Shown: in pieces, positions 17,355 through 25,951 of the stretch
Position numbering within the stretch: the stretch's first letter is position 1
Layout of the letters: every line of letters starts with the position of its first letter
The notes under the pieces: generated by a model
Database searches by the model: none
Told to the model about the DNA's origin: nothing
The model's input: the letters and a program-made list of their open reading frames with translations, nothing else
DNA from: Pseudotabrizicola alkalilacus
GTDB lineage: Bacteria > Pseudomonadota > Alphaproteobacteria > Rhodobacterales > Rhodobacteraceae
Assembly (NCBI RefSeq): GCF_003443995.1
Contig: NZ_QWEY01000006.1
Coordinates: forward strand, 124,001-188,000
DNA: 64,000 nt
Direction: 5' to 3'
Made by a program: the position numbers and the translations under genes

Positions 17355-17398
17355 TTTTTGGGTAACATTTTGGGTGACTTTGGGTAACATTTTGGGTT
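17355..17398. promoter_or_regulatory. putative left arm-type integrase sites
   Basis: Two copies of TTTGGGTAACATTTTGGGT in tandem, 22 bp apart, lie between attL and the int start. The same words recur just inside attR. This is the layout expected for arm-type binding sites of a tyrosine recombinase. Confidence 0.6.
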
Positions 17399-17412
17399 GC
17401 GAGGCCCCTTCC

Positions 17413-18999
17413 ATGAACGACACCAGACAGCCACGGCAGTACCTCCACAAAGAACCCGATGGATACTGGCGGTACATCCGCAGAGTGCCAAAAGAGCTGC
17501 AAACGTCCATCGGAAAGACCATTTGGCGGGCAAGTCTCGGCAAGGATAAAGTCTTGGCCCGGTCCCGCGCCAAGGAACTTGAGCGCGAACATGATGCTAT
17601 GATCGCCGCGCTGCGCAATCCCGGCACAGCGCAAGACTCGCGGATGTATCTGGTCCGGCAAAGGTCTATGGCCCGCATGGCAGAGCTTGAAGCCCAAGGC
17701 GCACCCGATGGCCGCGACGACCAAGGTGACTTTGACAACGGCGGGGCACCCTACCCCGATGCCCTGCCCGCTGACACCGGCACCTTAGAAAGCGTTCGCG
17801 CTGATCTGTGGAGGCGTGTCCCCGCCATTCTGGAACATTCAGAGGATGACACCCCCGAATTCCGCACCCGCCGGTTGGCAGCAGTTTCCGCGCTGGCCTT
17901 TGGCGACCAGTCGCGCGCCAAAGTCCCTGCCCTGCCCTCGATCATACCCCCAGTTGGCAAGGTTGCGGGGATGCAGCACACGGCACACAAGGCGATGCTG
18001 GACGAAGTGCTAGAAGAGCTGGACCCGACCCCCGACGACACCCCTGCCGAACTGCGCCTGTCAGGTGTGCTTGACCGCTATCTAACCCTCAAAAACCGGC
18101 GCGGGAACACAGAGACGAGTTATCGGCGGAAGGTGAATAGCTTCCTTACCTACATGCAGGGAAAAGACCTTGCCCTAGACAAATACACGGCGGCAGATAT
18201 GCGCGCCTATCGCGTCCACCTTCAGCAAACACTAAAGCCCGAATCCGTCCGTCAGTACTTTGCCGCGCTCAAGACCTTATGGGCGTGGGCACCCAAAGAT
18301 ACAGACGAGTATGCTGACCTCACCTTTCCGCGTGTGGACATGCCGGAACGCGCCACGACAGTGGAGGATGACCGCTGGCAGGCATTCACAGACGACCAAA
18401 TCAAAGACGTCTGGAAGCTGTTAAACGCGGCATGGGGACCGGATGCTAAGTCACGGCTAATGCCGTCCCGGCGCGCGGCATTCCTGATGTGTTTCCGCGT
18501 CATGCTCTGGACCGGCCTCAGACCTGTAGAATGCTGGCACCTCGACACAGACTCAATCAAAGGTGACACGATCCACATCAAGCACACCAAAACGACAGGA
18601 CGCATACTGCCTCTGTCAAAACACTTGGCTGACCTCCCCGGCTTTCTGCAAGCCGGAGGTTTTGCGGCGGAGCTGCAATCCGGTATCGGGCGTGTGTATA
18701 ATGATCAGGTACAGACAGAGCCGACCAGTCCGGCATCCATGCAAGGAACCATGCGGGACGCTTTCCGCGAAATCATCCACGCAGGTGGGATCAAACATCC
18801 GAAATTGGTGATGTACAGCGCCAAAGACACCCTAATCCGAAAGCTGCAAGAGCTGGACGTGTCAGATGACCTAATGCGCGGGATCATCGGTCACAGCACC
18901 GGACAAAAGGCGCTTCGGAATTACAAGACGCCGTTTGGGCAGTCGAAAGAAGGGCTAGCCAAGATGCGCGCGGCATTGGACGCTGTGGTTTATTGGTGA
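17413..18999 (+). CDS. tyrosine-type integrase
   Basis: 528-aa site-specific recombinase, the probable integrase of the element. N-terminal part begins as a DUF6538-like region (YLHKEPDGYWRYIRRVPKEL), common in alphaproteobacterial phage integrases, followed by a SAM-like core-binding domain (~215-310). In the catalytic domain are R370 in TGLRPVE, a Lys in IKHTKTTGRIL, a degenerate second box (YSAKDTLIRKL), GHSTGQKALRNY and nucleophile Y504. The ATG at 17413 is preferred because the frame upstream of it is occupied by the arm-type repeats and the family start is nearby. It lies next to attL, the end far from the intact tRNA. Confidence 0.9.
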   Translation: MNDTRQPRQYLHKEPDGYWRYIRRVPKELQTSIGKTIWRASLGKDKVLARSRAKELEREHDAMIAALRNPGTAQDSRMYLVRQRSMARMAELEAQGAPDGRDDQGDFDNGGAPYPDALPADTGTLESVRADLWRRVPAILEHSEDDTPEFRTRRLAAVSALAFGDQSRAKVPALPSIIPPVGKVAGMQHTAHKAMLDEVLEELDPTPDDTPAELRLSGVLDRYLTLKNRRGNTETSYRRKVNSFLTYMQGKDLALDKYTAADMRAYRVHLQQTLKPESVRQYFAALKTLWAWAPKDTDEYADLTFPRVDMPERATTVEDDRWQAFTDDQIKDVWKLLNAAWGPDAKSRLMPSRRAAFLMCFRVMLWTGLRPVECWHLDTDSIKGDTIHIKHTKTTGRILPLSKHLADLPGFLQAGGFAAELQSGIGRVYNDQVQTEPTSPASMQGTMRDAFREIIHAGGIKHPKLVMYSAKDTLIRKLQELDVSDDLMRGIIGHSTGQKALRNYKTPFGQSKEGLAKMRAALDAVVYW

Positions 19000-19030
19000 T
19001 CCGCCACGATGTTGACACGTGAGTTAGATT

Positions 19031-19053
19031 GGTCCGCGTTAGCGGACCTTTTT
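19031..19053 (+). terminator. intrinsic terminator after int, built on the 12-mer
   Basis: GGTCCGCGTTAGCGGACC followed by TTTTT. The stem contains one of the nine CCGCGTYAGCGG copies of the element. Confidence 0.8.
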
Positions 19054-19177
19054 CATGCAGGTCAAAAATTCACCTGCCGCCTAATGAGCCGAATTGGTCA
19101 TTTCATTGACATTGTAACAAATATGCCGCACAGTGTTGCTAATCGGCCATAGCTTTGGCCATAGCTTCGGATATTCA

Positions 19178-19699
19178 ATGTTACTCACTACACACACAGC
19201 GCTTCAAGAGGCCACTGGCCTATCGCCCCGCACAATCGGACTCAAGTTGAAGGATCTACCGTTTAAACAAATCGGCAGGCTACGTGGTTATAGTCTGGTG
19301 GACGCAATTTCAAGGGTCTTAGGGGCCAAGTACTCATCAGCCGCCCCCACCCTCGTTAGAAATGCTGTGGAATCTAATATCAGCTACGTAGGAGGGCTAG
19401 AATGCACCCCCGATTGCGTGGAATTTGAGTCTTGGCTCGTAGCCAACGTGCCCGGCGGTCAGGAACGACTAGCGGCAGTACGTCAATTTTTTGGGGATGC
19501 ACTGGCCGCTACTTGCGCAAGCGGCTCGTTTTACGGTGACTATGAATTGCTTCGCCGCCTCCTCGTACGCTCAAGCTTAATTACGCCGTACCTGATTTGC
19601 GGGGATGCTGCAAATCTACCAAAATTCAATGAGTTTAGTTCTCTGTTCTCAATCATCCACGCGCGCGGCGTAGGGCAATATCAGCGGGTGCGCGCATGA
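19178..19699 (+). CDS. unknown element protein with an HTH-like N-terminus
   Basis: 173 aa from ATG 19178. The N-terminal 45 residues (LQEATGLSPRTIGLKLKDLP, then IGRLRGYSLVDAISRVLGAK) look like a MerR/excisionase-like winged-helix, which would suit a directionality or regulatory protein just behind int. The rest has no recognisable motif. Upstream in-frame start codons exist (19133), but they run through a repeated ATAGCTT tract and have no ribosome site. First of a run of five close or overlapping genes. Function unknown. Confidence 0.5.
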   Translation: MLLTTHTALQEATGLSPRTIGLKLKDLPFKQIGRLRGYSLVDAISRVLGAKYSSAAPTLVRNAVESNISYVGGLECTPDCVEFESWLVANVPGGQERLAAVRQFFGDALAATCASGSFYGDYELLRRLLVRSSLITPYLICGDAANLPKFNEFSSLFSIIHARGVGQYQRVRA

Positions 19700-19962
19700 G
19701 CCACAGAACAAACCTCCTGCGCAATCTTTGCTTGGCCCTGCCCCGCGTTTGTAAATCTATTGCCCGGCGCGGTGTTGATGATGATGGGGTGCGGCGCATT
19801 CTGGACGATCCGGCGACAATGACAAACCTTTTGCAGCAGATCGCACAAGTTACGCGGCATGAAATTGATCACATCATCAAGCAAAATCAAACTGAAGCCC
19901 CAATGACCCCAGCCACACCTAACGACAGCATGACCATTTTCACGGTCGCAGAATACGGATGA
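19696..19962 (+). CDS. unknown small element protein
   Basis: 88 aa; the ATG overlaps the previous stop (ATGA), so translation is probably coupled. Mostly helical and basic at the N-terminus (SHRTNLLRNLCLALPRVCKSI), acidic afterwards. No family recognised. Part of the small-gene train behind int. Confidence 0.5.
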   Translation: MSHRTNLLRNLCLALPRVCKSIARRGVDDDGVRRILDDPATMTNLLQQIAQVTRHEIDHIIKQNQTEAPMTPATPNDSMTIFTVAEYG

Positions 19963-19969
19963 TCCACAG

Positions 19970-20434
19970 ATGAGTTTTGACTACCCCCTAACATCTCGCG
20001 AACAGGCAAGACTGGACTTAATCGTCCAGAAGGTTGAGGGCGACCTTGCAGCCGAAAAGCTGACTGTTGATCGTGCGGAGATCGCCCAGTGCGCCTCCAT
20101 CCGCCTTGCGGTTATCTCTGAAACGGCTGGTCTTTCAGACTCTTACCTTGACGAAGTGAAGCGCCTTCCAAGCGTCCGAAATCAAATGCAAGCCCGTGAG
20201 ATGAGTGAAGCCCTCGCCAATCTGGATTCGGATACCCACCGCGTGATCGCCAGACTCAACCCCTCGCAAAAGTTAACACTGGGCCGTCAGCTTGAAGCGC
20301 AAAAGCAAACGCAGGAAGCGCCCCCCGCCACGCCCAAGATGGATGCAGAGCTTTTCGCCGAGCGCTTGCTTTTGCTTCGTACCCTAAGTCCGGACGTCCG
20401 CATAACGACTGCTCGCAAATGGGGGATGATTTAA
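19970..20434 (+). CDS. unknown element protein
   Basis: 154 aa, mainly helical, with charged segments such as REQARLDLIVQKVEGDLAAE and no Cys-rich or membrane region except one Cys near residue 41. It follows the previous gene by 7 nt; no strong SD is seen. Its stop overlaps the next ATG (TAATG). The spacing pattern supports a real translated gene; I do not recognise the function. Confidence 0.5.
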   Translation: MSFDYPLTSREQARLDLIVQKVEGDLAAEKLTVDRAEIAQCASIRLAVISETAGLSDSYLDEVKRLPSVRNQMQAREMSEALANLDSDTHRVIARLNPSQKLTLGRQLEAQKQTQEAPPATPKMDAELFAERLLLLRTLSPDVRITTARKWGMI

Positions 20435-20787
20435 TGAAGTTCTATCCCGACCTCGCCAAAAAAGTACTGGGCAGCCCTATTGCCTGTTTGCTACTTTTGA
20501 CCCGCGCCCGCCTTTCCGGAATAAAGCGCGGTGAGAAAAACCCCGACTCCGTCATCCATGAGTTCTTCGCTTCGAGCAAGCTACAGCAGGCTTTGAACGA
20601 CGCTTCAAAACTCTCTTATCGGTCTGCGCTGGACGTTGTGGAGGATGAGCGGCACGACTTCGAGCGCGCTCGTTCTTCGCCGCAGGAAGCCCTTGCAATC
20701 GCCGAGCTAAAGAAGTTCGCAATAGACCTAAAAGAAGTCGCTGCGTCGGTTTATCCTGACATTGTAAATCAGCGGGCCACAGTATGA
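20434..20787 (+). CDS. unknown small element protein
   Basis: 117 aa from ATG 20434, which overlaps the previous stop by one base and has GGGGGATG upstream; an ATG at 20419 in the same frame lies deeper inside the previous gene. Mixed-charge helical protein, no membrane segment, no motif recognised. The stop overlaps the next start by ATGA. Confidence 0.5.
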   Translation: MKFYPDLAKKVLGSPIACLLLLTRARLSGIKRGEKNPDSVIHEFFASSKLQQALNDASKLSYRSALDVVEDERHDFERARSSPQEALAIAELKKFAIDLKEVAASVYPDIVNQRATV

Positions 20788-21023
20788 CCTACGAAGCATT
20801 GGAAGCCTTGATTGCGCGCCTGAAAGCTCAAAGTGGTGACTTCCGGCGGTTCTTTACCGCACAACTCGCCGATGGCACCCGTCGGAGCACATGGGGCGAT
20901 GTGATATCATCGGACGAATTTAATCGTATCTGCGCCCGATTGTTAGCGCAACCGTCGGAGTCGGATATGGCTCGCAGTCGCGCGCGGCGCGCCGCAGCAT
21001 CAGCCGTCGCCCGGCACAGCTAA
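20784..21023 (+). CDS. unknown small element protein with basic tail
   Basis: 79 aa, coupled to the previous gene by ATGA. The C-terminus is Arg/Ala-rich (ARSRARRAAASAVARHS), which may bind nucleic acid. A hairpin CCCGCCGTCAGGCGGG follows at about 21049-21064. No family recognised. Confidence 0.45.
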   Translation: MTYEALEALIARLKAQSGDFRRFFTAQLADGTRRSTWGDVISSDEFNRICARLLAQPSESDMARSRARRAAASAVARHS

Positions 21024-21211
21024 CCAGCAACGTTTAGAATAGCCTATGCCCGCCGTCAGGCGGGTGTGGAAGGACGTCAGCGGGGCTGATGTCATGCGCT
21101 GTATAGCGCACCTAGGCGCGCGATTTGCCATTGAGCGCGCCTACGCAGGCAGGGCGAGAGGTCATCCTGCCTGCGCCACCCTCTCCTAAAACTCAAAACA
21201 GAAGAACTGAA

Positions 21212-21559
21212 ATGAACGAACTAGACCTAACCTATATCGAGCAAACCGTAGTCGCCGAATGCGCGCGGCTGATAAACGATCAAACCGGAGCACGCCCGCG
21301 CGTCCGCTGGAAGCTATCCGGCGCGCAAATCGACGAAATCGAAGCGCAGATAGGGCCACGTTTAACCCGGTTGGCATTGTCTGGTGCTGATTTCCGGCCC
21401 GCACATGACGATTCAGATGACTGGTTGAGCGTCAGCCCGTACAACGGCGCGGGCAAGCCGATTGAGGGCCTGCACGCCGAAGATTTTTGGATTGCTTTGC
21501 GGGTTCTGGATGTTGACGGCAGGCTTTCACGCGCCTTGGGGCTGAGCGTGCCAGCATGA
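21212..21559 (+). CDS. unknown element protein
   Basis: 115 aa from ATG 21212; the codon just upstream and the AAACAGAAGAACTGAA leader give a weak ribosome site. Upstream start codons in frame run through a hairpin-rich region and are unlikely. The acidic protein has a WLSVSPYNGAGKPIEGLHAE region without a known motif. The stop overlaps the next gene by ATGA. Confidence 0.5.
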   Translation: MNELDLTYIEQTVVAECARLINDQTGARPRVRWKLSGAQIDEIEAQIGPRLTRLALSGADFRPAHDDSDDWLSVSPYNGAGKPIEGLHAEDFWIALRVLDVDGRLSRALGLSVPA

Positions 21560-21756
21560 GTGAGCCGTACAACTTTGAACCCGACCCCGCCCGCCGGAAA
21601 CGTATTGCCCTCCATCGCCAAAAGTGGTCGGCGGCCAACCAGATTCGCGACCGTTTTTGGTCCGATGAAGAGCTTGAAGCTGAAAGCCAGCGCCTTGAGG
21701 CTGAGATTCAGGCTTTTCTCGCCCGGCGGGATGCTGAGGCATCATCTGCAAACTGA
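21556..21756 (+). CDS. unknown small coiled-coil-like protein
   Basis: 66 aa, highly charged and helical (DEELEAESQRLEAEIQAFLA), likely a short coiled coil. ATGA coupling with the preceding gene. It is the last gene before the origin-like region. Confidence 0.45.
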   Translation: MSEPYNFEPDPARRKRIALHRQKWSAANQIRDRFWSDEELEAESQRLEAEIQAFLARRDAEASSAN

Positions 21757-21759
21757 TAC

Positions 21760-21845
21760 TTCAGCTTGAAGCTAAATATTCAGAGTCATGCATTTCAGCT
21801 TGAAGCTTACATATTCAAAACTACGAATTTCAGCTTCAAGCCTAA
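21760..21845. repeat. three iteron-like repeats AGCTTGAAGCT
   Basis: Near-palindromes AGCTT-N-AAGCT at 21763-21773 and 21797-21807, with a diverged copy AGCTTCAAGCC at 21832-21842, spaced 34 and 35 bp and followed by similar AT-rich spacers (ATATTCA). A fourth perfect copy is at 26933-26943. They lie just ahead of the replication gene and may be iterons or operators. Confidence 0.7.
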
Positions 21846-21856
21846 ACTGTAACCTT

Positions 21857-21884
21857 TTGAAATCGCTTATTAAATCTCTATAAA
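21857..21884 (+). promoter_or_regulatory. sigma-70-type promoter of the replication operon
   Basis: TTGAAA (21857-21862), 16-bp spacer, TATAAA (21879-21884). The third iteron-like repeat ends just upstream of the -35 box, so a protein bound there could control this promoter. Transcription would start near 21890, at the beginning of the structured leader. Confidence 0.65.
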
Positions 21885-21887
21885 ATG

Positions 21888-21968
21888 TCTGGACTCGTGG
21901 CGCACACATAAGCTATTGATTGGGGGTCCCAGCTTCTGGGGCACCCACCAACTTAGGAGTCCAGACCT
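21888..21968 (+). promoter_or_regulatory. structured leader that pairs with the ribosome-binding site
   Basis: TCTGGACTC (21888-21896) is fully complementary to GAGTCCAGA (21957-21965), and the AGGAG Shine-Dalgarno for the ATG at 21969 overlaps the 3' arm. Inside is a second hairpin, CCCAG-CTT-CTGGG extended by GGGT/ACCC-type pairs (about 21930-21949). Translation of the following gene should be low unless the fold is opened. An antisense RNA, protein or heat switch is possible. Confidence 0.6.
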
Positions 21969-22151
21969 ATGAACGTTATCGAACTGAACCGCCGTGAAGA
22001 GATCACAGTCGAGATTATCAAACTGACGGATTTTCTGGCTCAGCTCGCACAGCAAGACCCCACCCCAAGCACCCGCGAAAAAATGAACACCCTCGCCCGC
22101 AAAGTTGTCGATCTGACAGCTCCGCCCCAGCAAAATAGAAAGACCAGATGA
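21969..22151 (+). CDS. small leader-like protein upstream of the primase-helicase
   Basis: 60 aa, helical, charged (EEITVEIIKLTDFLAQLAQQ). The AGGAG site 9 nt upstream lies in the leader stem. Its stop overlaps the primase-helicase start by ATGA, so it may mainly couple translation of the replication gene to the leader structure, as small leader peptides do in plasmid copy control. It may also be a functional replication accessory protein. No family recognised. Confidence 0.55.
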   Translation: MNVIELNRREEITVEIIKLTDFLAQLAQQDPTPSTREKMNTLARKVVDLTAPPQQNRKTR

Positions 22152-25100
22152 ACTCTACTTCGACACAACCGACCACCGAACTACCGCCGCCGCCTATCCC
22201 CGAGCTGACGGATTACGAAGCCCAAGCAGACCAGATTCTAGCGGATCAGCGCGCCAACAGAGAGGCGTGGGAGTGCGACGACGCCTCTTATACGCTCCTG
22301 TGCGAGCTTGCCCGCGTCAAGCTGGATGCAGAAGCTTCGGGCGAAGACGCAGAAGCGCTTGATGCCAATGCGTTTGACGCCGCTGTAGAGGCCGAAGCCA
22401 AGGCCTTGTGGGATGCAGCATGCGAACGTGCGGGCGAAGTTCTAGACGCAGAAGCGCCAGAACCGGAAACCACAGAAGAGCCGCAGCCTGAGTACTTCAA
22501 TGATGCCGTTCTACTAGGCGTTGAAACACCTGCGTTCGAAGCAATGCTTTCCCAGCCCGCCACCATGCTGGTTGGTGAGATGTGGGGTACGCGTGACCAC
22601 CGAAACACAAAAGATGAGGCGTGGGAGCCTGTCACTATGCCTTGGTCCGCATGGATCAAGGGAGGTCCCCGAGATAAAAACACCCCCGCATGGGGATTCT
22701 CCCGGCATCCAGTTAACAAGGAAAAAGCGGGCGTATGCGTCGTTCTAGGGTCGTCCATTGGCAAGGCCCGCAAAGCCAAAGCCATGCAGACGATGTATGC
22801 GATGGGTATCGACGTTGACGCCGGTTTTCCGCTCGACACAATGCTGGATCGTCTGGAAGACCTTGGGCTGTTCTGTCTGGTCTACACGTCGCACAGCCAC
22901 GGGAAATCTGGGCTACAGCTCAAGCATGACGACGTCATTCGCAAGCTGAAGATCAAGCCTTCGGAACTGAACAAAGCCCAAGTCCAGCGCTACCTACGCG
23001 AATTCGACAAGAACCGGTATGAAGAATCCTTCATCAACAAAATTGAGATCGCTCACCTGAAAAAGCAGGTGAAAGAGGGCGTCGTCATTGAGTTGACCAC
23101 GCCGCCTCTGGACAAGTACCGGCTGATTTTTCCGCTTGCGGAACCTGTAAAGCTGCTCGACCTCGGAGGCACCCAGACAGAGTTTCTGGAAGCGTGGGAA
23201 AACAAGATCACCGGCCTTGCCATCGAAAAGCTGGGAGTGCACTTCGACGTTAGCTGTACAGACCCCTCACGCCTCTTCTACACGGCTCGCCATGCCAAGG
23301 ACGCGGCTGACTGGTACTGCGCTGTCGTGCGCGGTGACCCGCTGCGCTTTGAAGACGTGCCATCGGTTAAAAAGACGACGTATGCCAACACCAGAAAGGC
23401 GCTAAACCCTTTCGAAGTGGCGGGGGGTGTCGGACATGATGATGACCGTCCGCCGCAGTGCTTGACGCCGTCAGGTGCGTCTCTGAACGATTGGCACTAT
23501 AAGGCCAAGGAACGCTTTAACATGGCGGACCTGTTGGAAGACTTGTGCTCTGATCGTATCCGGGTTGCCGGAGGCGAGGCGCAGGGGCACGTCCACATTG
23601 AATGCCCATTCGAATCGGAACACTCCGCAGAGGGCGGCACCGCTACCATGGCGGTTAACGCTATCGACAGTCCAAACGGATACTGGACTTGGTTCTGTAA
23701 GCATGACGCCTGCCAAGGGCGGCATAAGCTGGTGTTCCTCGAAGAGGCGCTGCGCCAGAACTGGTTCAATGAGGACCAGCTTTTCGGCGACTCCGTGTAT
23801 ATGCTGAAAGGGCGCGATGAGGACGAAGAGGATGATGATGAACCCGAAGAGACCGCCGATGCTGGCAAGGTATCTGCCGTCACTCTGCACAAGCGGTTCC
23901 GCAAGCTGATCCGCAATGGCTATAAGACGGGCGAAGACTTTGACGCAATCGCGCAAGGGCAGAAGGACTCCGGCCTGACTCAGGCCAAGGTCCAGAAGCT
24001 CTGGAACACCGCTCGCGCCGAAATTCTAGAGGAACAGGCCAAGGCCACCCGCGAGAAACGTCTGGCAGCGCCGCGCCCGGACTTCGTTCCGCTAGAACAG
24101 GCCACCGCCTCTAGCGTGAGAAAAGCCGCAGAAAACGCCCCATGGCTTCCTGACTTCGTTCAATACCGCGCTGACGGGTGGTTCTACGCTCTCAATCTTG
24201 ACGTGAGTAAGGAGTGGGTCCGGGCCTGCCGGGCGTTTGAGGTTCCTTTCATCGCTTTCGGCGAAGCCGAAGACGGCAAGCGCACGAATGAAATCACGAT
24301 CCGTTATCCCCACCGATCAAAACAACGCGGCATTGTGGAATCGACATATTGTATTGGCGACACGTACCGCGATACGGGGTCATTCCTGTCTGCGCTGGTG
24401 GACGAAGGATTCGAGATTGACCCGCAAGTCAGTGCCGGAACGATTGTCCGCCTTTTGCGCGCCGTCGACACATCGAATGAGGCTGTGCTGATCGGCAAGG
24501 CCGGGTGGCACGGTGACGCCTATGTGTCACCCTCTGGTGCGGCGGCAAACGCGGGTGATCAGCGCTTCATTCTAAACCCCAAGGCCCGTATCAGCACCAA
24601 AACGCAGGGCACCCTTGCCGATCACCATGCAGCCGCTACCACCGCCCTAACGGGCGGGACCGGGAATGTCATCCTGCCCGGCTATCTCTCCGGGTTGGCA
24701 GGCTGTCTGGTCAACTTCCTTGACCATGACCTTTCCCCGGTCATCAGCAACGAGGGCAAGGCTAAGCAGGGGAAAACGTCCGCCGGAAAGATGGGCGCGG
24801 CCCATTTTGGCCCGCCTGACCAAACCGGACTATTCGGCAAAGCCGATGCGACACCTACCGCGATTGAAAACCTTGCCGAGCGCGGCGCAGGTGCGGTTGT
24901 CGTTCTGGACGAAGGCGGGGCATCTAAGGCGGACTCGACCGAAACCCAGCGGCTTATCCTCCAATGGGCGGATGGCGCTGGCAAGGCGCGCGGAAAGCAG
25001 GACGGCAGTATCCAGCGGACTCGGACGTGGAAGACCTGCTTTGTACTGTCTTCTGAAATCGGTATCGTAACCGCCATGGAAGCCGCCGGAGTCGACATTA

Positions 25101-25951
25101 AGACCGGCCCTGTATCGCGAGTTTTCGCGGTCAACTTTGACGGCGCGCCGATTTTGGACAGGGCGAGTCCAGAAGTCGCCGCTATCCGTATCCTGTCGGG
25201 TGATGATAGGGAAAAAGCCGTCTACGGGGTGACTGGGTTGGTGTTTGCTGAAAAGCTGGCACAGGAAGGCAGAGAGGCGGTCAAGGTGCGCGTTAGCGCT
25301 CTGGAAGCGGAATGGGCTGATCTTGCGACGGGTGCAGGGGAACGGGTTGTTACCACAGCGGCAATTCTGACGGTAGCAGGGGAGATTGCACAAGAGGCAG
25401 GACTCTTCGGAGTCCAGGTGCCCGTTCGGGGAATGATGCGGGGGTTGCTGGTGGACACGCTGGAAGCGGGCGCCGCCCACCTCGACACCGACCGCCAGTC
25501 CATCGACAAGCTGCGCCGTGCCATCATGCGGGGTGCGCAGACGGGCACCATCGTGACCATGCACGAGAACCGCGACCCTTCGCGGGTGGAGGTGCTGGGC
25601 TACTATGGCCACCTCGCGCCCAACGGAAAGCCAGATCACGCTGCCATGTCGGAGAAAGAGCGCACCATCACGAAGGCCTATAGGAACGGCAAGGACGGTG
25701 AACGGTTGGAAGCCGACGAACGGGAAGCCCGCGTGTATATCCTGCCCGTGGATCGGCTGGGCAAGCTGGGCATCACCACCGACCCCAAGGCGCTGGCTGA
25801 CAGGCTGGAAAAGGCGGGGGCGCTGATAACACGCAAGAAAGGCCCCCGTGAACAGGTGTGGCACGATTACCTGCCCGGTGAGGGCGCGGGCATCAAGAAC
25901 ATGCGGGTGAAGGGAACCTTCGTCCACGGCGAAGACGCCGAAACGCTGTGA
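22148..25951 (+). CDS. primase-helicase (AEP-like, zinc-binding and DUF927 domains)
   Basis: 1267-aa replication protein. After an acidic N-terminus, residues ~175-410 resemble an archaeo-eukaryotic-type primase: GIDVDAG (~219) as the metal-binding acidic motif, VYTSHSH (~245) as the S-x-H motif, and KYRLIFPL (~322). Residues ~480-530 have a zinc-binding look (ECPFESEHS, FCKHDACQGRH). Residues ~670-1150 form a DUF927-type helicase domain with Walker A NEGKAKQGKTSAGK (~868-881) and Walker B VVLDEGG with D921/E922. It would start and unwind replication of the excised element. It is the single replication gene, placed behind iterons, promoter and leader, much as in P4-like satellites and some plasmids. 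Confidence 0.82.
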   Translation: MNSTSTQPTTELPPPPIPELTDYEAQADQILADQRANREAWECDDASYTLLCELARVKLDAEASGEDAEALDANAFDAAVEAEAKALWDAACERAGEVLDAEAPEPETTEEPQPEYFNDAVLLGVETPAFEAMLSQPATMLVGEMWGTRDHRNTKDEAWEPVTMPWSAWIKGGPRDKNTPAWGFSRHPVNKEKAGVCVVLGSSIGKARKAKAMQTMYAMGIDVDAGFPLDTMLDRLEDLGLFCLVYTSHSHGKSGLQLKHDDVIRKLKIKPSELNKAQVQRYLREFDKNRYEESFINKIEIAHLKKQVKEGVVIELTTPPLDKYRLIFPLAEPVKLLDLGGTQTEFLEAWENKITGLAIEKLGVHFDVSCTDPSRLFYTARHAKDAADWYCAVVRGDPLRFEDVPSVKKTTYANTRKALNPFEVAGGVGHDDDRPPQCLTPSGASLNDWHYKAKERFNMADLLEDLCSDRIRVAGGEAQGHVHIECPFESEHSAEGGTATMAVNAIDSPNGYWTWFCKHDACQGRHKLVFLEEALRQNWFNEDQLFGDSVYMLKGRDEDEEDDDEPEETADAGKVSAVTLHKRFRKLIRNGYKTGEDFDAIAQGQKDSGLTQAKVQKLWNTARAEILEEQAKATREKRLAAPRPDFVPLEQATASSVRKAAENAPWLPDFVQYRADGWFYALNLDVSKEWVRACRAFEVPFIAFGEAEDGKRTNEITIRYPHRSKQRGIVESTYCIGDTYRDTGSFLSALVDEGFEIDPQVSAGTIVRLLRAVDTSNEAVLIGKAGWHGDAYVSPSGAAANAGDQRFILNPKARISTKTQGTLADHHAAATTALTGGTGNVILPGYLSGLAGCLVNFLDHDLSPVISNEGKAKQGKTSAGKMGAAHFGPPDQTGLFGKADATPTAIENLAERGAGAVVVLDEGGASKADSTETQRLILQWADGAGKARGKQDGSIQRTRTWKTCFVLSSEIGIVTAMEAAGVDIKTGPVSRVFAVNFDGAPILDRASPEVAAIRILSGDDREKAVYGVTGLVFAEKLAQEGREAVKVRVSALEAEWADLATGAGERVVTTAAILTVAGEIAQEAGLFGVQVPVRGMMRGLLVDTLEAGAAHLDTDRQSIDKLRRAIMRGAQTGTIVTMHENRDPSRVEVLGYYGHLAPNGKPDHAAMSEKERTITKAYRNGKDGERLEADEREARVYILPVDRLGKLGITTDPKALADRLEKAGALITRKKGPREQVWHDYLPGEGAGIKNMRVKGTFVHGEDAETL

